From the NCBI RefSeq assembly GCF_003480255.1, contig NZ_QUIN01000037.1:1-11252 (forward strand): a stretch of 11,252 bases of DNA, given 5' to 3'. Below the pieces are notes generated by a model. The model saw only the letters and a list, made by a program, of their open reading frames with translations, ran no database searches and had not been told where the DNA came from. Of this stretch, positions 1-6,681 are shown piece by piece. The stretch is from Erysipelatoclostridium sp. AM42-17. Lineage in GTDB: Bacteria > Bacillota_I > Bacilli_A > Erysipelotrichales > Coprobacillaceae. A program made the position numbers and the translations under genes. Positions within the stretch are counted from its first letter, which is position 1. The number at the start of each line of letters is the position of its first letter.

Positions 1-81
1 CAATCATTAAAACCAGCGAAATTTGCTCAATTAATGGAAGAATTAAAACCAATCGCAAAAGCTGTTAATAAAGAAATTTAG
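1..81 (+). CDS. aroF: 3-deoxy-7-phosphoheptulonate (DAHP) synthase, C-terminal fragment (5' end outside window)
   Basis: An open frame runs from the first base to the TAG at 79-81 and encodes 26 residues, starting QSLKPAKF and ending AKAVNKEI. In type I-beta DAHP synthases (AroF/AroG-like, KDO8P-synthase-related) the extreme C-terminus has a DGPQSL motif followed by an amphipathic helix. The visible QSL plus helix fits that pattern. The enzyme condenses phosphoenolpyruvate with erythrose-4-phosphate, the first step of the shikimate pathway. The position directly before aroB, with only 10 bases to the chosen aroB start, supports the call. The family assignment rests on a very short stretch plus context, so it is an inference. 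Nothing can be said about regulatory domains or the start. Confidence 0.68.
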   Translation, partial: QSLKPAKFAQLMEELKPIAKAVNKEI

Positions 82-86
82 GGTGA
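81..86 (+). promoter_or_regulatory. Ribosome binding site deciding the aroB start
   Basis: GGGTGA lies immediately after the stop of the upstream gene and is complementary to the 16S rRNA 3' end. In-frame candidate starts are GTG at 83, ATG at 86, ATG at 92 and ATG at 98. The first two overlap the site itself. The ATG at 92 is 5 bases downstream, a workable spacing, and the ATG at 98 is 11 bases away. I therefore prefer 92. Confidence 0.55.
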
Positions 87-91
87 TGAAA

Positions 92-1150
92 ATGGAAATG
101 ATCGTTAATTTAAAGGAACATAGTTATCCTATTTATATTGAAAAAAACATTTTAAAAAAAGCAAATGAAAAAATTAAAACAGTATTTAAAGGAAAGAAAA
201 TAATGATCATTTCTGATGATCAGGTTTATCCTTTATATGGTGAAGCACTCACAAACAATCTAGCATCTGATTATACAGTAGGACATGTTGTGGTAGAACA
301 CGGAGAACAATCAAAACGATTTGATATGCTTCCTATGTTATATAAAGCTTGTTTAGATTTTAAATTAACTCGTACTGATTTAATTATTGCTTTAGGTGGT
401 GGTGTTATTGGTGATATGGCTGGCTTTGTAGCAAGCAGTTATTTAAGAGGGGTACAGCTTGTACAAATTCCAACTTCACTTTTAGCACAAGTTGATAGTT
501 CTGTAGGAGGAAAGGTAGCTGTTGATTTACCAGATGGTAAAAACTTAGTTGGGGCATTTTATCATCCATCAATGGTTTTAATTGATCCTACTACTTTAAA
601 AACTTTATCGCCACATTTTATTAATGATGGAATGGGTGAAGTCATTAAATATGGATGTATTAAAGATAAAAACTTATTTGATAAATTGAATCAATATCAT
701 GGCTTTGATGAACTTTATGAATCAATTGATGATATTATTTATACATGTGTTGATATTAAAAGAGATGTTGTAGAAAAAGATCAATTTGATTTTGGTGATC
801 GTTTATTATTAAACTTTGGTCATACTTATGGTCATGCTATAGAACAATATTATCATTATAAAAAATATTCTCATGGTGAAGCTGTGGCTATGGGAATGTA
901 TCAAATTACAAAGTTAAGTGAAACACAAGGTATGACACAAAGTCATACGAGTGATCAAATTAAAGAAATTCTAGAAAAATATCATCTTCCTTATCAATGC
1001 AACGTAGTAACTCAAGATTTAATGAAAGCTATTGCTTTAGATAAGAAAAACATAAATAATTCTTTATCACTTGTATTATTAAAAGAAATAGGGCATAGTT
1101 TTGTTTATAAAACAAATCAAGAATTTTTATTAAAAAAAGAAAGGGTATAA
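92..1150 (+). CDS. aroB: 3-dehydroquinate synthase
   Basis: AroB is the cytoplasmic, NAD- and divalent-metal-dependent enzyme that cyclises DAHP to 3-dehydroquinate, step 2 of the shikimate pathway. From the ATG at 92 the protein is 352 aa, typical for the family. Visible hallmarks are the NAD-binding glycine motif GGGVIGD (residues 102-108), the block IPTSLLAQVDSSVGGK (126-141), and the metal ligands Glu183 (GMGEVIKYG), His244 (NFGHTYGHAIE) and His261 (SHGEAVAMGM). The start follows the GGGTGA site at 81-86; a GTG at 83 would add three residues but overlaps that site. The gene sits 10 bases after the presumed DAHP synthase gene and one base before aroA, so it is part of one operon. All catalytic motifs are intact and I see nothing unusual. 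Confidence 0.97.
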   Translation: MEMIVNLKEHSYPIYIEKNILKKANEKIKTVFKGKKIMIISDDQVYPLYGEALTNNLASDYTVGHVVVEHGEQSKRFDMLPMLYKACLDFKLTRTDLIIALGGGVIGDMAGFVASSYLRGVQLVQIPTSLLAQVDSSVGGKVAVDLPDGKNLVGAFYHPSMVLIDPTTLKTLSPHFINDGMGEVIKYGCIKDKNLFDKLNQYHGFDELYESIDDIIYTCVDIKRDVVEKDQFDFGDRLLLNFGHTYGHAIEQYYHYKKYSHGEAVAMGMYQITKLSETQGMTQSHTSDQIKEILEKYHLPYQCNVVTQDLMKAIALDKKNINNSLSLVLLKEIGHSFVYKTNQEFLLKKERV

Positions 1151-1151
1151 A

Positions 1152-2438
1152 ATGAGTCAAATAAAATTAAATCCTACAAAATTAAAAGGACAAGTTTCTG
1201 TTCCGCCATCAAAATCTTTAGCTCATCGTGCGATTATTGCTGCAAGTTTATCAAATGGTCAATCACGTATTGATAATATTGAATATTCCCAAGATATTAA
1301 GGCCACTATTAAAGCAATGGAAGCATTAGGTACGAGAATCGAACAATATGATGATTATTTAATCATTGATGGTAAAAGTACATTTTCTAAAAATAATACT
1401 ATGCCTGGTGTAGAAATAGATTGTGAAGAATCAGGATCAACATTACGTTTTATGGTGCCTATTTCTATTGCTAAAGAAAATAAGGTACGTTTTATCGGTA
1501 GAGGGAATTTAGGTAAAAGACCACTAGATACTTTCTATGAAATATTTGAAAGACAAAATATAGGATATTTATATCGAGAAAATGTTTTAGATTTAAATAT
1601 TGTAGGAACATTAAAACCTGATTTATATCGTATCCCCGGACATATTTCTTCACAGTTTATTACTGGATTGCTTTTTGCTTTACCTTTACTTTCTAGTGAT
1701 TCTATTATTGAAATAACGACACCTTTAGAAAGCAAAGGATATATTGATTTAACATTAGATGTTTTAAAATTATATGGAATAGAAATTATTAATCACAATT
1801 ATAAGCAGTTTATTGTACGAGGAAGACAAGAATATCAAGCAAGAGATTATCGTGTGGAAGCTGATTTTTCACAGGCTGCATTTTATTTAGTTGCAGGAGC
1901 TTTAAATAATGATGTGACTTTAATGGATTTAAATTTAAATTCATTACAAGGAGATAAAGCAACAATAGATTTTTTACAAGCTATGAACTGTACTTTAGAA
2001 AAGAAAAATGGTGGTATTCAAGTTGTAAGTCATGGCTTGCAACATACTGTAGTTGATGCAAGTCAATGTCCTGATGTGATTCCGGTTGTGACATTAGCTT
2101 TAGCACTATCAAAAGGTCATAGTGAAGTTATTAATGCATCACGCTTACGTATTAAAGAATGTGATCGTTTATCCGCTACAGTATTAGAACTTAATAAACT
2201 AGGTGCTAAAGTGATTGAACATGAAAGTTCAATGGAAATCGAAGGTGTTGATTATTTAACAGGGGGTGCAGTTTCATCGCATGATGATCATCGTATGGCG
2301 ATGATGTTAGCTATCGCATCAACTGTTTGTAAAGAACCTATGGTCATAGATAATAAAGAATGTGTAAAAAAATCATATCCAAGTTTTTGGGAAGATTTTG
2401 CAGCGTTAGGAGGGAAAATAGATGCCAGCGACATATAG
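1152..2438 (+). CDS. aroA: 3-phosphoshikimate 1-carboxyvinyltransferase (EPSP synthase)
   Basis: AroA transfers the enolpyruvyl group of PEP to shikimate-3-phosphate, step 6 of the pathway, and is the target of glyphosate. The protein is 428 aa, a normal length. Motifs in order are PPSKSLAHRA (18-27, binding Lys21, Ser22 and Arg26), ESGSTLRF (93-100, PEP/glyphosate loop), SSQF (166-169), Asp308 (expected general base), RIKECDR (333-339), DDHRMAM (378-384) and Lys407 before SYPSF. The loop keeps the glycine matching E. coli Gly96 but has Phe where E. coli has Pro101, and SLAHRA differs from the common SISHRA. AAGGG at 1141-1145 is the ribosome binding site, 6 bases before the ATG. The gene follows aroB by one base and its last 17 bases overlap aroC. 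Confidence 0.97.
   Translation: MSQIKLNPTKLKGQVSVPPSKSLAHRAIIAASLSNGQSRIDNIEYSQDIKATIKAMEALGTRIEQYDDYLIIDGKSTFSKNNTMPGVEIDCEESGSTLRFMVPISIAKENKVRFIGRGNLGKRPLDTFYEIFERQNIGYLYRENVLDLNIVGTLKPDLYRIPGHISSQFITGLLFALPLLSSDSIIEITTPLESKGYIDLTLDVLKLYGIEIINHNYKQFIVRGRQEYQARDYRVEADFSQAAFYLVAGALNNDVTLMDLNLNSLQGDKATIDFLQAMNCTLEKKNGGIQVVSHGLQHTVVDASQCPDVIPVVTLALALSKGHSEVINASRLRIKECDRLSATVLELNKLGAKVIEHESSMEIEGVDYLTGGAVSSHDDHRMAMMLAIASTVCKEPMVIDNKECVKKSYPSFWEDFAALGGKIDASDI
2408..2413 (+). promoter_or_regulatory. Ribosome binding site of aroC inside the end of aroA
   Basis: A perfect AGGAGG lies within the last codons of aroA (encoding part of ALGGK), 8 bases before the aroC ATG at 2422. It fixes the aroC start and shows that the 17-bp aroA/aroC overlap is real rather than a start-call error. 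Confidence 0.85.
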
Positions 2439-3492
2439 AAACAATATAGAACTTACTTTATTTGGAGAATCACATGGTAAAGCAATTGGTATTACTATTG
2501 GTAACCTTCCTAGTGGAATCCAATTAGACTACGATGAAATCAAAAAAGATATGAAACGACGTGCTCCAGGACTTAATAAAATGTCTACAGCGAGAAAAGA
2601 AGCCGATGAAGTTGATATTATTAGTGGTGTTCAAGATGGTATCACAACGGGTGCACCACTAACAGGATTAATTTATAATAGTGATCAACATTCAAAAGAC
2701 TACTCACTATTAAAATCTCATATGCGTCCTGGACATAGTGACTATCCTGCTTATGTAAAATATCATGGATTTAATGATGTAAGAGGGGGCGGACATTTTT
2801 CAGGAAGACTTACAGCGCCAATTGTTTTTGCAGGGGCCATTGCAAAACAAATTTTAAAACAAAAAGGAATTAATGTAGGTGCCCATATTTTAGCTATTAA
2901 AGATATTCATGATGATTCGTTTCAACACCCTATAACTACAGAAACTTTAGATTTATTAAGCCAACAAACATATCCTACTTTAAATCAAGAAGTATTTAAA
3001 GAAATGGAAAAGATCATTGAAGAGGCAAGATTAAATCAAAATTCTGTAGGTGGAAAGATTGAATGTGCTATTGTAGGTATGCCTGCAGGAATTGGACAAC
3101 CTTTCTTTGATTCAGTTGAAAGTCATTTATCTCAATTATTATTCTCTATTCCTGCGGTAAAAGGAGTTAGTTTTGGAGATGAACATATTAGTGAATTAGA
3201 TGGTTTACAAGCTAATGATTGTTATTACTATGATGAAAAAGGAAATGTAAAAACAAAATCTAATCATAATGGTGGTATTACTGGTGGAATTACGAATGGT
3301 ATGCCGATTACTTTTACTGTTGCTATTAAACCAACCCCATCCATTGCTCAAAAACAAGATACAATTAATGTTCAAACAAAAGAAAATACAACAATTGAAG
3401 TACATGGTCGTCATGATCCATGCATTGTACAACGTGCAGTTGTCGTAGTTGAAGCTATGGCTGCTTTATGTATGTTAGATTTTATTAGATAA
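2422..3492 (+). CDS. aroC: Chorismate synthase
   Basis: AroC converts EPSP to chorismate, the last step of the shared aromatic pathway, using reduced FMN. The 356-aa protein has the family signatures GESHG (15-19), RRAPG (46-50), HMRPGHSDY (100-108), RGGGHFSGRLTAP (121-133) and the C-terminal HGRHDPC with RAVVVVEAM (328-346). The central motif reads GGGHFSGRLT rather than the GGGRSSARET of E. coli; I recall this variant as normal for clostridial-type enzymes, and the other motifs are intact. A perfect AGGAGG 8 bases upstream supports the ATG at 2422, which overlaps aroA by 17 bp. The stop TAA shares its last base with the ATG of pheA, which suggests translational coupling. Confidence 0.97.
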   Translation: MPATYRNNIELTLFGESHGKAIGITIGNLPSGIQLDYDEIKKDMKRRAPGLNKMSTARKEADEVDIISGVQDGITTGAPLTGLIYNSDQHSKDYSLLKSHMRPGHSDYPAYVKYHGFNDVRGGGHFSGRLTAPIVFAGAIAKQILKQKGINVGAHILAIKDIHDDSFQHPITTETLDLLSQQTYPTLNQEVFKEMEKIIEEARLNQNSVGGKIECAIVGMPAGIGQPFFDSVESHLSQLLFSIPAVKGVSFGDEHISELDGLQANDCYYYDEKGNVKTKSNHNGGITGGITNGMPITFTVAIKPTPSIAQKQDTINVQTKENTTIEVHGRHDPCIVQRAVVVVEAMAALCMLDFIR

Positions 3493-4613
3493 TGAAAGAT
3501 TTAAATACATGTCGTCAAGAGATTGACGCTATTGACACACAAATTATGAAATTGTTTGAACAAAGAATGAAAGTATCAAAAAATGTTATTGAGTATAAAT
3601 TAGCCCATGATATGGAAATATTTCAACCCGAAAGAGAAAAGGCAGTCATCGAAAAAAATGTTCAAAGAATGGAAAGTGAAGAATTAAAGACTTATGGGGC
3701 TGCTTTTATTCAAGATGTGATGGATATTAGTAAATCATACCAAGCTGAATTTATTCCTACTCAGGATTTATATCATCCTTTACCTCATAAAAATGAAAAT
3801 ATTGTAGTAGGATATCAGGGTGTACCAGGTGCTTTTGGTCATCAAGCTATGCTTCAATATTTTGGTGAAGTTGATAATAAAAATTACCCCCTTTTTGAAG
3901 ATGTTTATAAAGCCATTGTTAATCATGAAATTGATTATGGTATTGTTCCATTAGAAAACTCTTCAACTGGAGCTATTAATGATAATTACGATTTAGTAAG
4001 AAATTATAATTTGTATATTGTAGGAGAATACAATTTATCAATTAGTCAACATTTATTGGGAATCAAAGGTGCCCAACTTGAAGATTTAAAAGAAGTTTAC
4101 TCACATCCTCAAGGATTACATCAATGTTCTCACTTTTTAGCTAAGCATCCTCAAATAATTCAAAAGAATTATACAAATACAGCTGCCAGTGCTAAATATA
4201 TTAGTCAGCTTCAAGATAAAACAAAGGGAGCTATTGCTTCTTTACAGGCAGCTCAACTTTATAACTTAGATGTGATTCAAGAAGATATTCATAATTCTTC
4301 AATGAATCATACTCGTTTTATTGTTATTGGACGTCATTTAGAAGATAGTCCTCATGCTAATGTTTGTAGTATAGTTTTTACTTTACAACATAAAGTAGGG
4401 GCACTCTATAGTGTATTAAAAGCAGTTAAGGATCATCAAATTAACCTATCAAGAATTGAATCAAGACCTATCGTAGATAAAAATTGGCAATATTATTTCT
4501 ATATTGATTTAGAAGGAAGTATTCATGATCAAAATGTAAAAATGATGCTTCAAGAAATGAAAACACATTGTCTAACAATGAGAGTATTAGGAAATTATCA
4601 ACAAGCAAAATGA
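3492..4613 (+). CDS. pheA: Bifunctional chorismate mutase / prephenate dehydratase (P-protein)
   Basis: This 373-aa protein commits chorismate to phenylalanine by making prephenate and then phenylpyruvate. Residues 1-85 are an AroQ-type chorismate mutase with Arg8, Arg25, Lys36 and the FQPERE motif (44-49). Residues 103-280 are prephenate dehydratase with GYQGVPGAFG (107-116), VPLENSSTGAI (152-162), SHPQ (204-207), TAASA (230-234) and NHTRF (272-276), whose Thr is the expected catalytic residue. Residues 292-369 form an ACT domain with GALY (303-306) and ESRP (323-326), the phenylalanine-binding motifs, so feedback inhibition by Phe is expected. The start overlaps the aroC stop by one base (TAATG). 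I see no strong ribosome binding site, so reinitiation after aroC is likely. No tyrosine-branch dehydrogenase (tyrA) is in the window. Confidence 0.95.
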   Translation: MKDLNTCRQEIDAIDTQIMKLFEQRMKVSKNVIEYKLAHDMEIFQPEREKAVIEKNVQRMESEELKTYGAAFIQDVMDISKSYQAEFIPTQDLYHPLPHKNENIVVGYQGVPGAFGHQAMLQYFGEVDNKNYPLFEDVYKAIVNHEIDYGIVPLENSSTGAINDNYDLVRNYNLYIVGEYNLSISQHLLGIKGAQLEDLKEVYSHPQGLHQCSHFLAKHPQIIQKNYTNTAASAKYISQLQDKTKGAIASLQAAQLYNLDVIQEDIHNSSMNHTRFIVIGRHLEDSPHANVCSIVFTLQHKVGALYSVLKAVKDHQINLSRIESRPIVDKNWQYYFYIDLEGSIHDQNVKMMLQEMKTHCLTMRVLGNYQQAK

Positions 4614-5098
4614 AAAATATAGTATTAATAGGAATGATGGGTTGCGGCAAAACCACAATATCTCAATTGTTAGGTGAAAAATTAAAACGAGAAGTTATTG
4701 ATATTGATCAATATTTGATTGAAAAACATGGATGCAGTATTAGTGATATGATGTCTATATCAGAAGATCATTTTAGAGATTTAGAACAAGAAGCATGTTT
4801 AGAATTATCTAAAAAAGAAGGTGTTATTATTTCTACTGGTGGGGGTGTCATTAAACGTCAAGAAAATATAGATGCACTCAAGAAAAATGGAATAATTATT
4901 TATTTGGATCGTCCAATTCAAAATATTTTAACAGATATAGATACTCAATCTCGACCATTATTAAAAGATGGTCCGGAAAAACTTTATCAATTAGATAAAG
5001 AAAGAAGACAATTATATATGAATGCTTGTGATATTCATATTATTAATGACCAATCATTAGAGATGATTGTCAATCTTATTATTTCTAAAGTAGGATAA
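4610..5098 (+). CDS. aroK: Shikimate kinase
   Basis: AroK phosphorylates shikimate with ATP, step 5 of the pathway. From the ATG at 4610 the protein is 162 aa, close to the family norm. It has the Walker A loop GMMGCGKT (8-15), the shikimate-binding DID (31-33), FRDLE (55-59), STGGGV (75-80), the lid motif SRPLL (114-118) and ERRQLY (131-136). The start forms an ATGA overlap with the pheA stop. A TTG at 4568 would add 14 residues that do not resemble the family, so it was rejected. There is no well-placed ribosome binding site, so translation probably depends on pheA. This is the last gene of the aro operon, and its final codons are part of the terminator stem. Confidence 0.95.
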   Translation: MKNIVLIGMMGCGKTTISQLLGEKLKREVIDIDQYLIEKHGCSISDMMSISEDHFRDLEQEACLELSKKEGVIISTGGGVIKRQENIDALKKNGIIIYLDRPIQNILTDIDTQSRPLLKDGPEKLYQLDKERRQLYMNACDIHIINDQSLEMIVNLIISKVG

Positions 5099-5116
5099 CA
5101 TTGTTATCCTACTTTT
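5087..5116 (+). terminator. Intrinsic terminator of the aro operon
   Basis: A perfect 13-bp inverted repeat, AAAGTAGGATAAC (5087-5099) and GTTATCCTACTTT (5103-5115), encloses a 3-base ATT loop and is followed by one more T, giving a TTTT run. The left arm contains the last codons and the stop codon of aroK. The A/T ends could let it act in both directions. The U-tract is short and is interrupted by ATG, so efficiency is uncertain. Confidence 0.75.
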
Positions 5117-5117
5117 A

Positions 5118-5126
5118 TGTTATAAT
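5118..5126 (+). promoter_or_regulatory. Putative extended -10 promoter for the acetyltransferase-sbcDC unit
   Basis: TGTTATAAT contains a perfect -10 hexamer (TATAAT, 5121-5126) preceded by TGn, the extended -10 element used by SigA-type sigma factors. No good -35 is present at 16-18 bases; that region falls within the aroK terminator hairpin. Transcription would start near 5133, leaving only about 11 bases before the ATG at 5144, just enough to include the AGGTGAT ribosome binding site (5134-5140). The element is read directly from the sequence; its activity is inferred. Confidence 0.55.
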
Positions 5127-5143
5127 AAAAATCAGGTGATATT

Positions 5144-5557
5144 ATGAAATTAGAATTAGTAGAATATGTACATACAGGTTTACCAAAGGGATGGAAACCT
5201 TATTATATTTATCATATTTTAGTTGGTAGTCAATGTGTAGGAACTATCGTTTTAAGAGAGGGAACATTGCAAGAAAGATATTATGATGGTCATATTGGCT
5301 ATACTATTGAAAAACCTTATCAAGGACATCATTATAGTTTACAGGCTTGTTTTTTAATCTTTGAAAAAGCTAAAGAATTGAATATGAAACAGCTTATTAT
5401 TACTTGTTCACCGGAAAATAGGGCAAGTCATCATATTATTCAACATTTACCAGCACGGTATATAGAAACAGTTAGTATTCCCAAACAATTAAAAAAATAT
5501 TTTACTAAAGAGGAAACACATAAGGAAGTTTATCTTATTCAATTGGAGGAAGTATGA
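5144..5557 (+). CDS. GNAT-family N-acetyltransferase, substrate unknown
   Basis: This 137-aa protein has the GNAT fold pattern: an N-terminal half with predicted strands (YYIYHILVGSQCVGTIVLRE), the strand-loop-helix of motif A (HIGYTIEKPYQGHHYSLQAC, 50-69), and motif B (ITCSPENRASHHIIQHL, 86-102) with Asn92 and Ser95. The pyrophosphate-binding loop, normally Q/R-x-x-G-x-G/A, reads QGHHYS (60-65), with His in place of the second glycine. The acceptor substrate cannot be predicted. AGGTGAT 7 bases upstream (counting from AGG) supports the ATG at 5144. The stop overlaps the sbcD ATG in an ATGA arrangement, so the gene is co-transcribed and probably translationally coupled with sbcD. It lies after the aro terminator and is therefore unlikely to be part of that operon. 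Confidence 0.82.
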   Translation: MKLELVEYVHTGLPKGWKPYYIYHILVGSQCVGTIVLREGTLQERYYDGHIGYTIEKPYQGHHYSLQACFLIFEKAKELNMKQLIITCSPENRASHHIIQHLPARYIETVSIPKQLKKYFTKEETHKEVYLIQLEEV

Positions 5558-6681
5558 AATTTATTCACATTTCAGATATACATTTAGGAAAAATTATTTA
5601 TCAAAAAAATTTATTACCATTACAAATTGATTTATTAAAGCAAGTCATTGATTATTTAGTTACTCATGAAATTGATGTTTTAGTTATTGCTGGTGATATT
5701 TATGATCGTGCTATTTCAAGTAATGAAAGTATTGAAACACTTGATTGGTTTTTAAACAGTTTAATAAATAAGCATCACAAAAAAGTACTCATGATTTCAG
5801 GTAATCATGATAGTAATGAACGATTGAATTTTGTAAGTAAATTATTAGAAAAACAAGGGTTATATATTGTTGCTTTTCCTGAAAAAAAGATCAAACCAAT
5901 CGTTATTGATGATGTCAATTTTTATCTTGTTCCTTATTTTAAACCTACTTATATTGCTTATTTATACCAGCATGAGTCTTTTGTAAGTTATCAAGAGGCA
6001 TTTGAATACTACCTAAGTAAGCAAGATATTGATTATACAAAAACTAATGTACTTGTTACGCATCAGTTTATTGCCGGAAATAAAGAGGTAATTAAAAGTG
6101 ATAGTGAGGTTATTTTAAGTGTTGGGGGAAGTGAAATCATTGATGTAGAGTCAGTAAGTCAGTTTGACTATGTGGCATTAGGACATTTACATGCCTGCCA
6201 AAAAATCAAATATGATTATGTAAGGTATGCTGGAAGCTTAATGAAATATTCTTTTGATGAAGTAAATCAAAAGAAGGGAATGCTAGAAGTAGAAATTGAA
6301 GATAAAAAGGTACAATGTAAGATGATTCCTTTAAAGCCACAAATAGATTTGATTAAGGTGAAAGGATATTTTAAAGATTTATTAGAAAATGAGATTAATA
6401 ATCAAGATTATGTTTCAGTAGATTTATCAGATACATCATTAATTCCTCACGCTAATGAAAGATTAAAAAATGTATATCATCATATTTTACAGTTAACATA
6501 TCCTTATTTAAACCAACATTCATCAAGTAATCAAACAAAAGCAAATCAAGGATTTGAACAAAAAGGACCGTTAGAAATATTGGAAGAGTTTTATTTAAAA
6601 ATGAAGGGAGAAGCAATGGATTTACAAACCGTTAATTTAGTGAAAGACTTAATTGAGGAGGAAACACAAAGTGATACCTAA
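5554..6681 (+). CDS. sbcD: SbcD, Mre11-type nuclease subunit of the SbcCD complex
   Basis: SbcD is the metal-dependent nuclease subunit that works with the SbcC ATPase to cleave DNA hairpins and process blocked double-strand ends. The 375-aa protein carries the full calcineurin-like phosphoesterase motif set: SDIHLGK (7-13, Asp8 and His10), AGDIYDR (46-52), SGNHDS (82-87, Asn84 and His85), VTH (168-170) and GHLH (210-213). These provide the two-metal (usually Mn) site. Residues after about 260 form the capping and SbcC-binding part, which is less conserved. GGAGG at 5545-5549 precedes the ATG by 4 bases. The gene overlaps the upstream acetyltransferase gene by 4 bp and sbcC by 11 bp, the usual sbcD-sbcC order. 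Confidence 0.95.
   Translation: MKFIHISDIHLGKIIYQKNLLPLQIDLLKQVIDYLVTHEIDVLVIAGDIYDRAISSNESIETLDWFLNSLINKHHKKVLMISGNHDSNERLNFVSKLLEKQGLYIVAFPEKKIKPIVIDDVNFYLVPYFKPTYIAYLYQHESFVSYQEAFEYYLSKQDIDYTKTNVLVTHQFIAGNKEVIKSDSEVILSVGGSEIIDVESVSQFDYVALGHLHACQKIKYDYVRYAGSLMKYSFDEVNQKKGMLEVEIEDKKVQCKMIPLKPQIDLIKVKGYFKDLLENEINNQDYVSVDLSDTSLIPHANERLKNVYHHILQLTYPYLNQHSSSNQTKANQGFEQKGPLEILEEFYLKMKGEAMDLQTVNLVKDLIEEETQSDT
6655..6661 (+). promoter_or_regulatory. Ribosome binding site deciding the GTG start of sbcC
   Basis: GAGGAGG lies inside the end of sbcD, 9 bases before GTG at 6671. The next upstream in-frame candidate, TTG at 6653, sits at and before this site and cannot use it. The GTG start gives [14 protein letters not shown] (Val read as Met), which matches the usual SbcC N-terminus. 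Confidence 0.85.

Noticed and set aside
1535..1735. Minus-strand open frame of 66 codons inside aroA
   Set aside because: It lies entirely within a well-supported gene, has no recognisable domain, and is explained by the composition of the opposite strand.
2784..2820. Altered chorismate synthase signature (RGGGHFSGRLTAP instead of the E. coli form) as a sign of lost function
   Set aside because: From memory this is a common variant in clostridial-type AroC, and all other motifs including GESHG and HGRHDP are intact.
3205..3432. Minus-strand open frame of 75 codons inside aroC, rich in Ile, Asn, Ser and Cys
   Set aside because: It is fully antisense to conserved aroC sequence. The odd composition reflects reverse-complemented AT-rich codons, and I see no family resemblance.
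4568..4609. N-terminal extension of AroK from a TTG codon
   Set aside because: The extra 14 residues do not look like shikimate kinase, and the ATG at 4610 gives the usual start just before the P-loop strand and a typical ATGA overlap.
4468..4656. Minus-strand open frame of 62 codons across the pheA/aroK junction with a hydrophobic stretch
   Set aside because: It overlaps two solid genes on the other strand, and the hydrophobicity is a by-product of antisense reading.
6653..6670. Earlier TTG start for SbcC
   Set aside because: It lies at and before the GAGGAGG site, which is correctly spaced for the GTG at 6671.
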